Of a DNA stretch of 64,000 nucleotides, positions 1 through 8,119 are shown piece after piece. The notes below the pieces were generated by a model, which ran no database searches, was not told the DNA's origin, and was given only the letters and a program-made list of their open reading frames with translations. Each line of letters starts with the position of its first letter. Position 1 is the first letter of the stretch. The DNA is from Conchocele bisecta (Eukaryota; Mollusca; Bivalvia; Lucinida; Thyasiridae). Made by a program: the position numbers and the translations under genes. The stretch spans positions 16,047,505 to 16,111,504 of the forward strand of contig CM055274.1 of the NCBI GenBank assembly GCA_029237695.1, read 5' to 3'.

Positions 1-71
1 ATTGGAATAGGAGCGGGAACTAGTGTCACAACCCACGAGGAGGAGAAATTAGGGCTCGTCGTTGCCCTCAT
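1..71 (-). CDS. Possible start of a further Polinton gene, cut by window edge
   Basis: An ATG at 69-71 on the minus strand opens a frame that runs without a stop to the window edge (about 23 codons; it begins MRATTSPNFSSSW). It sits 10 bases beyond the end of the preceding minus-strand membrane protein frame, as expected for a gene cluster. A minor capsid (penton) protein would be a typical neighbour, but the fragment is too short to recognise. It could also be a chance frame. Confidence 0.25.
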   Translation of the reverse strand, partial: MRATTSPNFSSSWVVTLVPAPIP

Positions 72-81
72 GGCGTTCGGA

Positions 82-1312
82 CTATTTGTGTTTTGGTTTT
101 AGGAACTCTCGGGCGGAGAATAGTAGGAGACCGGCGATCGCCACGATTAGAGCCCAAGCATTCACGGCGAGCCATCCGACCGTTTTTGATAATATAGATA
201 ACACGTATGAGACGAGACCCCCGATCAGCCCAGGCAGTGCGGCGGCCGCCTTTTCAGCTAATTTAGCCAGGAGACTGGCGAGGGATTTTAGTTGCAGTCG
301 CACCACCAGTGAAAGCTAGAATTATAGTCGATATAGCCATGCCGAGAGCCGCGAGGATGCTTGCTATCGTGATGCCCTGCTCTCTGAACAAAGTGCGAAG
401 AAGCTCACCGAGTGTCGTGTCCTCGTGCAGAACCCTCGAGATTGTTTCGCGGATCCGACTTATTTGGCTGTGGAGAGCCTCACGGTTAGTCGAGGCAGCC
501 TCCAATCGAGCTTCTCTTTCATCCCGCAACGACCGCAGGCGTTCGGTGATCCGCTCGGTAGATTCTCTATCGCCACCGGCTTCTTCCAGTTTTCTTTCTT
601 CTAGCGCGATATGTTCATCCAGCGCCGTGAGTTTGGCGAGGTTATGGACCAATTCGCCCCGGACTGTTTGCATAGCCTTATCGAGTCCCCGGAGTTCACG
701 AAGAGGCAACGGTGGGTCATTCATCATCCTGAGTATTCCGTCTATCTCGCTTTCGCTGAGCTCCATTGTGTGAATAGCGTCGGTGGCTATTCGAGGGAGA
801 TCGGTGATATCGACAGTTTCAATCGTGGCGGCCGTCTTCGCCATCGTTTTGTCTGTAGAATGTAGGGTATCTACAGCGCGGGTCGGCATAATTGTTTTAA
901 CACGCGCCCAATCTACGAATCCTAGTTCGTTCTTTATAATTTCACCACCGCCCCGGTTTCCAGCAATGGTGTTCAGCGATAGGGGTTTTCCGGTCTTCAT
1001 GTTGACGATCGGGACATTTGATGATTTTAATCGCAACCTACCACGCAGATCCAATTCGAACTTGGAGTAGTCGCGGCCGACAGATGGGACCACACCTTTT
1101 TCTGCCAAACTGTTGTAGTAGTCGTCTACAGCTGAATTGATTAATTCCCGACTTAGAGCAACGGTGTTGATAGCGGCACCTATTTCATCGCCGGCTGGTG
1201 TCTCTATGAATGTAGTTTCGTCATCGATGTCGATGTCATCATCGATGTCATCATCAACATCAAGGTAATCGTCTCTGCCGATTTCATCCATGTCAATATC
1301 GTAATCAGCCAT
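82..1312 (-). pseudogene. Polinton membrane-associated protein, split by a frameshift
   Basis: Two overlapping minus-strand frames appear to be one gene. The upstream part (263-1312, 349 aa, ATG) starts with a very acidic D/E-rich segment (residues 1-45), continues through a charged helical region (about 205-310, likely coiled coil), and ends with a hydrophobic stretch (GITIASILAALGMAISTI). The downstream part (82-306, 74 aa, opened only by GTG) is an alanine/leucine-rich amphipathic helix plus two hydrophobic segments ending LLLFSAREFLKPKHK. In related Polintons, as I recall them, these modules follow each other in one protein. The reading frame would need to change within about 263-306. Function is unknown; a virion membrane or minor structural role is inference. 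It is divergently transcribed from the capsid gene. Confidence 0.55.
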
Positions 1313-1391
1313 TTTTTAATTATTTATAATAATTATGTATTAAAGACAAAACCATACGGGTTTAATAGAGTTATTTATTTTCACTGAAATT
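1313..1391. promoter_or_regulatory. AT-rich divergent promoter region
   Basis: This 79-bp spacer separates the start codons of two divergent genes, the minus-strand membrane protein and the plus-strand capsid gene. It is strongly AT-rich (TTAATTATTTATAATAATTA and similar), in contrast to the GC-rich genes on both sides. Placement and composition support a shared bidirectional promoter. No individual factor site is identified. Confidence 0.4.
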
Positions 1392-2308
1392 ATGTCTTCG
1401 AGTCAATACGGTCGCAAAATCAATCCATATCGCAGACTGCGTGAGCCCCTCGGGGCAAAAGGCGTGAGACAGAGTGTCGTTATTACGAACAACCCATCGA
1501 CGATCGATCAGAACCAGCAGCTCTTAGTCTGCTTCCCCAACCTCGGAGCTAGCGACGTCATTGTGCCGGGTACTGTTCGCCTCGCTTTCACTATTTCGCT
1601 GACGTCGACAGACGCGAACCGAACCGTCGTTCAGAACATGTTATCGACGTATACGATCGACAATGTGTCGCTGGAGTACGACATGGTCACAATGCCCGAA
1701 CTCGCGCGATTGATCAGAACCCAGTACGCCGGGTGCGTTGCCATACTTTACGACCAAGTTCTTCGCCACCGCAAGATGACGAAAGACAAAGGCGACACAT
1801 TGTGGAATATTAATGTCAACGTACCCGCCCGCTCGATGAAAGGTATACCGATGTTGTTCGAGGATGCTCGGTTCGCGCTCGTGCTAGAAAAACCGACAAA
1901 GTCTATAATCCCAAAATCACGAAGGTAGAGGTGACGATAGAGGGAGTCCCCAATCAACTCTACAGCGCGGGTCTTCGCACACACCAGCAGTGGGACGAAG
2001 TAAGAAAGCAGTTTGCTTCCAGATCTAAGCGCTCCCCGGAGGTTGCCGCGGTTGCCAAAGACTTGCAGCTCTCGGCCGTCTCCCTCGCGGAGTTCCTGAC
2101 TACCAAATACGCGCTATGGCTAGACATGCGAGCCAGCGATGACGACCAAATGCACGGTAGTGGACGCCAAGTTCAGAACGCTAGCGAGGGTGTGACGATC
2201 CAGATAACCAAAGAGGCGGATGGAGCTGGGCCATTGAACGTGTACTTATATATAATTACAGACGCACAACTCAACATAGAAGATGGTCGATACGTCTCAG
2301 CTTTATAA
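1392..2308 (+). pseudogene. Polinton major capsid-like protein, frameshifted and internally shortened
   Basis: Two plus-strand frames form one capsid-type gene. The first (1392-1928, 178 aa) has an N-terminal block with NNPSTIDQNQQLLVCFPNLG and DVIVPGTVRLAFTISL, then MVTMPELARLIRTQYAG and NVPARSMKGIPMLFED. The second (ending 2308) has GVPNQLYSAG and ends in a beta-rich block with YIITDAQLNIEDGRYVSAL. These resemble the double jelly-roll capsid of animal Polintons. The frame changes at an A5 run (1888-1892); one base is missing relative to an open frame. The total of about 305 codons is short for the family, and the join near residues 82-86 looks like an internal deletion of roughly 100 or more residues (inference from recalled family length). 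The 3' end overlaps the ATPase start by 26 bp. Confidence 0.7.
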
Positions 2309-2939
2309 TAATTTAAAAAAAATTAAATATCAATACCAATTCACGATTGGAGATGCCCACTCTGCCATAATATGTGGACAGACAGGATGTGGAAAAACGG
2401 TTTTCATCCTCGACTTGTTCGAGGGGGCCTACCGCGATGTCTTTCGTCACATTGTGATCCTATGTCCCACTGTGAGACACAACGAGACTTATCAGCGGCA
2501 CCCGTGGATATGGACCGACCCTGAGGTATACGTTATTGACCCCGGTGATAGGCTTCACAATTAGTTGCTTGGTTTATACCAAAGATTCCAGGGTGAGCCC
2601 ACCCTATACGTGATTGACGATTGCTCAGCCAAGGCGGCGATGACCAAAAAGAAGGACATGCTCTCTGAGCTCGCATTTTCTGGCCGCCATGCTAGGCAAA
2701 GCGTATGGATATCCACTCAAAAGTACAACGCCGACCTCAAGGATCTGCGCGAGCAAACAAAATGGGTCGCCCTCTTTCACTGCAAGGACCGAGACTCATT
2801 CGATGACTGTCTTCGAGAGAATGAAGTTATCCCAACGCGCGAGGAGCGCCTTGAGGTTCGACAGATACTTTCAAAAACTAAGCACGCCAAGCTTCTGCTA
2901 AAGACCGATCAACCAACTGCTTATAAAGTTATAAATTAA
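2283..2939 (+). pseudogene. A32-like (FtsK/HerA) genome-packaging ATPase with in-frame stop
   Basis: This is a P-loop ATPase of the viral A32/FtsK-HerA type that pumps DNA into Polinton-like capsids. Walker A is GQTGCGKT (residues 32-39). A single TAG at 2562-2564 interrupts the frame, and the same frame continues to 2939. Past the stop come Walker B (LYVIDD), FSGRHARQSVWISTQKYN (sensor-like) and LREQTKWVALFHCKDRDSF. Total length without the stop would be about 218 codons, normal for the family. The downstream half has no ATG at its start (it opens with TTG), so independent translation is unlikely. No other lesion is visible, suggesting one recent nonsense mutation. The ATG overlaps the capsid gene end, as expected in a compact viral layout. 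Confidence 0.82.
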
Positions 2940-3081
2940 TTAATAATTTTGAAAAAATTAAGAAAATTAGCAAATGCTGAACAATTAATAATTTTGAAAA
3001 AATTAAGAAAATTAGCAAATGCTGAATAAATGTTGAGCAATGTTGAACAATGCTTAACAAATACTTAACAATGCTGAGAAA
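2940..3081. repeat. Direct duplication and short tandem repeats between genes
   Basis: A roughly 45-bp AT-rich segment (core AATTTTGAAAAAATTAAGAA) occurs twice in a row from about 2942, followed by loosely repeated 10-13-bp units of the AATGCTGAACAATT type to about 3105. The repeats run into the 5' end of the next frame, so its first codons (MLNNAEQLL) may be repeat-derived. Confidence 0.6.
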
Positions 3082-3885
3082 ATGCTTAACAATGCTGAGC
3101 AATTGTTAAGAATGTGTTGCTCCGCTGCGAGCTTTGTTGCGAGCATAACGGTGATCATAAGTATCGGGTGGTGTGCTTGGCAATATGTTAAAGTTATGAG
3201 ACTTGTAAGAATAGTTAAATTAATTTTAAGAAAATTAGCAATAATGAACTGCGACGAACTTCTCGATCAGCTAATGGAAGAAACCTCAACGCCGACTATC
3301 CCCAACTCCAATCGCGAATTGGGAGGAACTGCAATCCCCGATTGCACCTCAACTCCGTTGATCCCGACAGATGGAACACCTGTTGGCACGAATGAAAATG
3401 AAAATGAAAACGCGGCGCGACGCGAGCGGCTGGCTGTGCTGGTTGCTGGGGGACAGTCGGAGCATTATCTCGGTAGGCGTCTCTCAGTTTGTCAGGTGGA
3501 TAAGATGTCAGATGCGGAGATCGATAAAATGTATGCGCGATACGAATCTAGGTTAGGTGCGGATATGACAAAAACTCTTGGATCGGCGGCTATTCATTTT
3601 TACGCCGCCACCATTAGTATGCTTCTCCCTATACCAAACACCACGGGATTGATTGGCGATTTAGAGACTGACCCTTTTGTAGGACACACTCTTAGAACAG
3701 CCTGCTGCTCAATTTATCACAAGTTTGGAATGTACTTAGCTCCGCTGACAACCGCGTTGACCACGGCTAAGCACTGTCAATTTGGACATATATGCCCACT
3801 AACTATAAGCCCTAATATTAATATTATAAATGATGATGACACAAGACACACCTGCGAGAGTGACGGAACCACAATCTCCGATTGA
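3082..3885 (+). CDS. Polinton accessory protein, unknown function
   Basis: A 267-aa open frame. Residues 15-40 are a hydrophobic segment (SFVASITVIISIGWCAWQYV) suggesting a membrane anchor. A more conservative start is the ATG at 3244 (MNCDELLDQLMEE), because the first codons lie in tandem repeats. The middle is low-complexity (TPTIPN, ENENEN). The C-terminal half has LSVCQVDKMSDAEIDKMYARY, then LIGDLETDPFVGH and LYHKFGMYLAPLTTALTTAKH-like text, which resembles a conserved accessory protein of animal Polintons as I recall it. Biochemical role is unknown. The last about 30 codons overlap the next gene and look spurious, so the true end may be earlier. Confidence 0.55.
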   Translation: MLNNAEQLLRMCCSAASFVASITVIISIGWCAWQYVKVMRLVRIVKLILRKLAIMNCDELLDQLMEETSTPTIPNSNRELGGTAIPDCTSTPLIPTDGTPVGTNENENENAARRERLAVLVAGGQSEHYLGRRLSVCQVDKMSDAEIDKMYARYESRLGADMTKTLGSAAIHFYAATISMLLPIPNTTGLIGDLETDPFVGHTLRTACCSIYHKFGMYLAPLTTALTTAKHCQFGHICPLTISPNINIINDDDTRHTCESDGTTISD

Positions 3886-4033
3886 TCCTCCAACGGAACC
3901 ATCAACCCAATCGAAATTGGAGTTGGAGCAATCCCCAACGCCGTTGGAGATTGCGGTTGCACAACATAACAAGAAACGAGGCAAAGCCACGAATGCCAGG
4001 TTTTTTCCAAGCATAGACACTTGGATAACATAA
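3830..4033 (+). CDS. Small proline/glutamine-rich Polinton protein
   Basis: A 67-aa frame beginning MMMTQDTPARVTEPQSP, with a proline-, threonine- and glutamine-rich N-terminal half and a basic tail (QHNKKRGKATNARFFPS). It overlaps the previous frame in another phase, and its tail resembles the ends of small Polinton proteins. Much of its N-terminal half is built on the CAATC-type palindromes. Host repeat DNA begins about 20 bp after its stop, so the gene may originally have been followed directly by the genes now starting near 5.6 kb. Confidence 0.4.
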   Translation: MMMTQDTPARVTEPQSPIDPPTEPSTQSKLELEQSPTPLEIAVAQHNKKRGKATNARFFPSIDTWIT

Positions 4034-4052
4034 TTATACCCACTTTTTGTAG

Positions 4053-4925
4053 ACTAGATGGCCGTGGCCTGCATGTCGCACCTTGGGGCGAGGCATGGAC
4101 ACTAAAAAAATAGATATAGTAGATGGAAAAACTTTAACCAAAAAACTTTAACCGGACACACGGACGGACGTATGCCAAAATGCCGACGATATCGCTCTTT
4201 CTGCAAGCAGGTGCGACAATGATGATAAACACCCATGTGAAGTATCAAGGTATTGGGTGAAGCAGTTGCAAAGATATAGTACACAAAAAAACTTTAACAA
4301 AAAAATTCTAAGTAATTTAACCTTGACATTGGGCACAGGATCGCACTTTCCGCAAGCAGGTGCAACAATGATGATAAACACCCATGTGAAGTATCAAGGT
4401 ATTGGGTGAAGCAGTTGCAGAGATATAGCACACGAAAAAACTTTAAAAAAAAAATTCAAATTAATTTGACCTTGACATTGGGCACAGGATCGCGCTTTCC
4501 GCAAGCAGGTGCGACAATGATGATAAACACCCATGTCAAGTATCAAGGTATTGGGTGAAGCAGTTGCAGAGATATAGTACACAAAATACTACTTTAACAA
4601 AAAAATTCAAAGTAATTTGACCTTGACATTGGGCACAGGATCGCGCTTTCCGCAAGCAGGTGCGACAATGATGATAAACACCCATGTGAAGTATCAAGGT
4701 ATTGGGTGAAGCAGTTGCAGAGATATAGTACACGAAAAAACTTTAACAAAAAAATTCAAAGTAATTTGACCTTGACATTGGGCACAGGGGTCGCACGGTT
4801 GGGGGTTAGAATGAAAGTATGGATGATGATAAACACCCATGTGAAGTTTCAAGGTAATGGGCGAAGCAGTTGCAGAGATACAGTATAACGAAAAAGTTTT
4901 AACCAAAAAACTTTAACCAGACGTA
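4053..4925. repeat. Host tandem repeat inserted in the Polinton, about 150-bp units
   Basis: About five head-to-tail units of roughly 150 bp. Each contains 'accttgacattgggcacagg', a pyrimidine/purine pair 'cgctttccgcaagcaggtgc' and 'ttgggtgaagcagttgcag'. The opening segment (TAGATGGCCGTGGCCTGCATG) recurs in host DNA at 18541 and 21110, and the last unit recurs at 59170. This therefore looks like host repeat DNA that landed inside the element, not viral sequence. Frames translated here are repeat artefacts. Confidence 0.75.
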
Positions 4926-5500
4926 CGTTAAAAAGTTAACGTTGAAAATAGCTAAGTCAATTACGTAGAAATAATAGGTGAAGGTAAAAAAATGGTCACA
5001 TGTTGGATAGTTGTATGTGGTAGGCACCCCTTGGTTATGAAGCTGTGAAAGTTTGGTGGTCCTAGGTGGTACAGTACCAAAGAAATGGACTTAAACACGA
5101 AAACTTAACATTGTAAACGCAAAAACTTAACATTGAAAATGGCTAAGTCGACTGCGTGGAAAAAATGGGTGAAGTTAAAAAAAAAAGTAACATGTTGGAT
5201 AGTGATATGTGGTGGGCACCCCTTGATTATGAAGCTGTGAAAGTTTGGTGGTCCTAGGTGGTACAGTACCAAAGAAATGGACTTAAACACGAAAAAAAAA
5301 CTTAACATTGAAAACGCGAAAACTTAACATTGAAAATGGCTAAGTCGATTGCGCGGAAAAAATGGGTCAAGTTAAAAAAAAAGTAACATGTTGGATAGTG
5401 ATATGTGGTGGGCACCCCTTGATTATGAAGCTGTGAAAGTTTGGTGTTCTAGGTGGTACAGTAACAAAGAAATGGACTCAAACACGAAAACTTAACATTG
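4926..5500. repeat. Second tandem repeat, about 190-bp units, three copies
   Basis: Three units with 'aaaatggctaagtcgactgc', 'taacatgttggatagtgat' and 'gctgtgaaagtttggtggtc' at about 190-195-bp spacing (near 4940, 5135 and 5330). The array continues directly from the 150-bp repeat and into the CCCG microsatellite, consistent with one composite host insertion. Confidence 0.75.
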
Positions 5501-5504
5501 ATTG

Positions 5505-5562
5505 TGGACGCCGTCCGCCGCCCGCCCGCCGCCCGCCCGCCCGCCCGCCCGCCCGCCCGCCC
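5505..5562. repeat. (CCCG)n microsatellite
   Basis: This is a run of GCCCGCC/CCCG units. It creates arginine/alanine/proline 'proteins' on both strands that are not genes. It marks the right side of the host repeat block. Element-like coding text resumes by about 5650. Confidence 0.8.
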
Positions 5563-5649
5563 GGCTTTCGCCAATCCAATAGCCTGGATTTTTTTTAAAA
5601 AAACCTGGCTAAAAACCCAAAAAGACAGGCAGCTGGGCGGGCGGCGGCT

Positions 5650-5981
5650 GCCACCCGAAAAATTAAACAAGATAAAATACTCGCCGAGCTTCGAGAGGCC
5701 AAACTCCAATCGAGATTGGGGACGGAGACAGCAAAACACCCGATGACATCTGTTTCCGATTGCTCCAACTCCCATTGGGTCTCGATTGGGTCCCGTGGGT
5801 TGTTGGTGGTGGTCTGTCGGTTGTGGGCACCCTGTATGTGCTTTACCGTTTCAACAACAGTTTACACCAATCCTTATCGAAAAAACAACCAGCCACTGTT
5901 CCGAAGAAAGTTACGAAACCCCAATCGCAATTGGATGCACCCCATTTAAACATTGATCGCGATCCCTTTTATATGCAATAA
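5650..5981 (+). pseudogene. Small Polinton membrane protein, frame broken
   Basis: The clear part is the frame ending at 5981, with WVPWVVGGGLSVVGTLYVLY (one transmembrane segment), a basic linker with QPATVPKKVTKP and the ending DRDPFYMQ. It has no ATG; the nearest alternative start is TTG at 5760. Upstream, a different frame (about 5659-5740) reads like a helical N-terminus (DKILAELREAKLQSRLG). This suggests one gene of about 100 aa with a frameshift around 5735-5760, beside a CAATC-type palindrome. Its 5' end may also have been damaged by the host repeat insertion. Function is unknown; it ends 8 bp before the next start codon. Confidence 0.4.
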
Positions 5982-5989
5982 TTATAACA

Positions 5990-6227
5990 ATGGCTGAACA
6001 AGATGGTAAAATGATAGTGAATGCGCTTTATCACGCCGTGGTGATATCGGGGTTTCAGTATCGGGTATGCTCGACTATCAAAGATGGCCCTAGGAGGGTC
6101 CGCTCCCAAATTGGACTTTACTGTGAGAGACGTAGGCCTCGCGACCTTAGATGTAGCGGCCGCAGTTTGTTTGGACCGAGATTATCTAATTAAAGCTGGA
6201 ATTCTACCTGTTAATATATGGAAATAA
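5990..6227 (+). pseudogene. Small Polinton protein with frameshift
   Basis: It starts at ATG 5990 (MAEQDGKMIVNALYHAVVISG). The frame derails into arginine-rich text and stops at 6193. From about 6085 a second frame is open and more protein-like (LDFTVRDVGLATLDVAAAVC, ending GILPVNIWK) to a TAA at 6225-6227. The next gene's ATG follows immediately at 6228. A single-base frameshift near 6085-6095 explains the pattern. The product would be about 79 aa, hydrophobic, of unknown function. Confidence 0.5.
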
Positions 6228-6677
6228 ATGGCTTCAATCGCAGTAATAGTAGGTGGTGCGCTTGTAAACGCATTGGCGTTCAGCGGTAGCAACTTTATAT
6301 TCTCTAAAATGAGAAGCTCGAACGTGGATGAGGAGCGCAAGCGTCACGATTTAGCTGTAGAACAACTCAATAGCGCAAAGGAAGCATGGTCGAAAAAACG
6401 AACCGCCCATCTGGACTGGATCAACGAAGAGCTTCGCCGCGAAAATCACGCCAGGCAAACTTTTCAGAACGTTGAAGAAGCCAACCGCGAGTACGCGCTG
6501 GCATATCCACATAAAAGTCTCGATCCAATGAAATTGGGACTGAATCGCGAGCCCCAACTTTCAGATTTCTATGTACGGTCAGAGCCCCAAAAAGACCGCG
6601 AGATCGCGTTCATCGTCGTGGGAATGGGTGTGGTGGGTATCGTCACCTACTATATCCAATCAAAATTAATTAATTAA
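6228..6677 (+). CDS. Polinton two-anchor coiled-coil protein, unknown function
   Basis: An intact 149-aa frame, the best preserved accessory gene here. Residues 4-28 are hydrophobic (IAVIVGGALVNALAFSGSNF). Residues 32-90 are a highly charged helix (DEERKRHDLAVEQLNSAKEA, ending REYALAYP), likely coiled coil. Residues 125-145 form a C-terminal membrane segment (IAFIVVGMGVVGIVTYYI). This architecture matches a recurring Polinton accessory protein as I recall it. A virion membrane or assembly role is only inference. The start abuts the stop of the preceding gene. Confidence 0.6.
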   Translation: MASIAVIVGGALVNALAFSGSNFIFSKMRSSNVDEERKRHDLAVEQLNSAKEAWSKKRTAHLDWINEELRRENHARQTFQNVEEANREYALAYPHKSLDPMKLGLNREPQLSDFYVRSEPQKDREIAFIVVGMGVVGIVTYYIQSKLIN

Positions 6678-6754
6678 TAATTTTTTACAAAATTAATAAT
6701 TTTTTTATTTTTTTTATTTTTTTTATAAATATATATATATATATATATAGAACG
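6678..6754. promoter_or_regulatory. Very AT-rich spacer with (TA)n run
   Basis: The 77-bp spacer is TTAATTAATAATTTTTT, then T-rich tracts, then an alternating TA run (about 6729-6750) just before the next ATG. Its position upstream of a gene and contrast with GC-rich neighbours suggest a promoter; no factor site is identified. Confidence 0.35.
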
Positions 6755-7102
6755 ATGCTAGTTGACAAACTTTATTTTGCAATGATCGATGTAGGATACA
6801 CTGCCCGTAAACACCGTTTACCTGGTGCAAAGAGTATGATTCGTGTGGACCGAGATTCTCTCGAGACGTGGCGCGAGGACGAAAAATCGGCCTCCCTTTT
6901 TGCAAAGCGGATGTTAGATTCCCCAGAATTCCCTCTCCTGTTCCAACCCAATCGCGATTGGGGCTGCAGCGACAATCACAATTGTACTTCCAACAAAGGT
7001 TTATTATTATCGACGCAGTTACCGGACGATCTGGCGAGGGCATGTTGGAGATTGTCCGATATATTAGAATACTTCGCATACGATGAACACGCGCAAACTT
7101 GA
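6755..7102 (+). CDS. Hypothetical Polinton protein
   Basis: A 115-aa frame starting MLVDKLYFAMIDVGYTARKH. No domain is recognised. The middle (LFQPNRDWGCSDNHNCTSNK) is encoded by the perfect 16-bp CCCAATCGCGATTGGG palindrome and adjoining sequence, so part of the protein may be repeat-derived. The C-terminus (ARACWRLSDILEYFAYDEHA) looks helical. Its last 20 bases overlap the integrase start in another frame, a spacing typical of compact viral gene strings. Confidence 0.4.
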   Translation: MLVDKLYFAMIDVGYTARKHRLPGAKSMIRVDRDSLETWREDEKSASLFAKRMLDSPEFPLLFQPNRDWGCSDNHNCTSNKGLLLSTQLPDDLARACWRLSDILEYFAYDEHAQT

Positions 7103-8119
7103 TACCAAACTATCGGTTCGCCTAGCGCGCAAGCTAGCAAACACATACTACAGCCCCCGCGGCTACTGGAAGGGACTCGCGGCCATCAAGAACCTCGCCG
7201 CGGCGACCAAGGTTTCAGAAAACGCTGTCAAGGAATAGCTCAAGAGGCAGGCCATCTGGCAGATCTATTTACCCGCGCCTCGCAGTATTCCGCGTCCGAA
7301 ATTCGACGTGCCGTGCCGAACCAAGTTCACCAAGCGTATCACCTGTTTCTCCCTCATGATCGCGTCGGTCGCAAAACGTACAAGTACGCACTGACAATCG
7401 TTGACGTAGCGAGTCGTTATAAGGGGGCTGAGCCGCTGGCCACTAAAGAGTCTAAGGAGGTGGCCGAGGCTCTTTCCCGAATATATAAAAGGAGTCCTTT
7501 CAAATGGCCGAATCTTCTTCAGTTCGATCCCGGCCGCGAGTTCATGGGCGCGGTCTCTCATCTATTGTCTAAACACAACGTTTCTGTCAGACGCGGCCGC
7601 GTCAACATCCACCGAGACCAGGGAATCGTGGAGCGATTCAATCGAACCCTGGCTGAGAGACTGTTTGGTCACCAATACGCGCAGCGGGACCCTCATTCGT
7701 GATCGACCGAGTGGGTGGCCAGACTGCCCGCCGTGGTCTCCGCACTGAACGGAGAGGTGACCAGATTGATTGACAAGAAGCCCGTAGATGCCATCAAGTC
7801 TAAAAGGGTGACGAGCAAGCCCTCTGCCGTCTCGCGCGGGCTACCCGTTGGTTTAGAGGAGCAGCAATCGGCGATTGCACTTCCATCGGATGTTGACGTA
7901 TGGTACCTCTATCAACCGGGAGAGCTCGAAGGTGGCAGCCGCCGCGCGACGGATCCTGTGTGGTCTCTCAATGTATATCATCTAGATCGATCTATTACCA
8001 AACCCGATGAACCCGTGCTCTACTATTTGGCTGATGGTCCATCTTGCGGGTTTGTTCGCGAAGAACTTCTTATGGTGCCTTCTGACACCCAGCTGCCCCC
8101 GGATCGACAGAGTCTTTAG
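7083..8119 (+). pseudogene. Polinton DDE integrase (rve family), multiply broken
   Basis: This is a retrovirus-type integrase that would join element ends to host DNA. The ATG at 7083 opens an N-terminal helical/zinc-less region (YYSPRGYWKGLAAIKNL). A TAG at 7236-7238 interrupts it, and the frame shifts around 7308-7318. The core follows: YKYALTIVDVASRYK, LLQFDPGREFMG (second catalytic Asp) and RDQGIVERFNRTL (catalytic Glu). The first catalytic Asp position, just after VHQA near 7328, reads Tyr. A TGA at 7700-7702 precedes the C-terminal part (WVARLPAVVSALN, WYLYQPGELEGG, EPVLYYLADGP, VREELLMVP). TCG-TGA suggests a CGA-to-TGA CpG change. It converges with the polymerase: the two stop codons overlap at 8116-8119. 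Confidence 0.82.

Noticed and set aside
309..1070. Plus-strand frames of 60-154 aa opposite the membrane protein gene
   Set aside because: They are shadows of the minus-strand gene; serine/arginine-rich composition is typical of antisense frames.
4102..4906. Series of cysteine-rich minus-strand frames of 60-77 aa that look like a protein family
   Set aside because: They are the same about 150-bp tandem repeat translated repeatedly, and the repeat also occurs in host DNA.
5449..5775. Arginine/proline/alanine-rich frames on both strands
   Set aside because: They are produced by the (CCCG)n microsatellite and flanking repeat.
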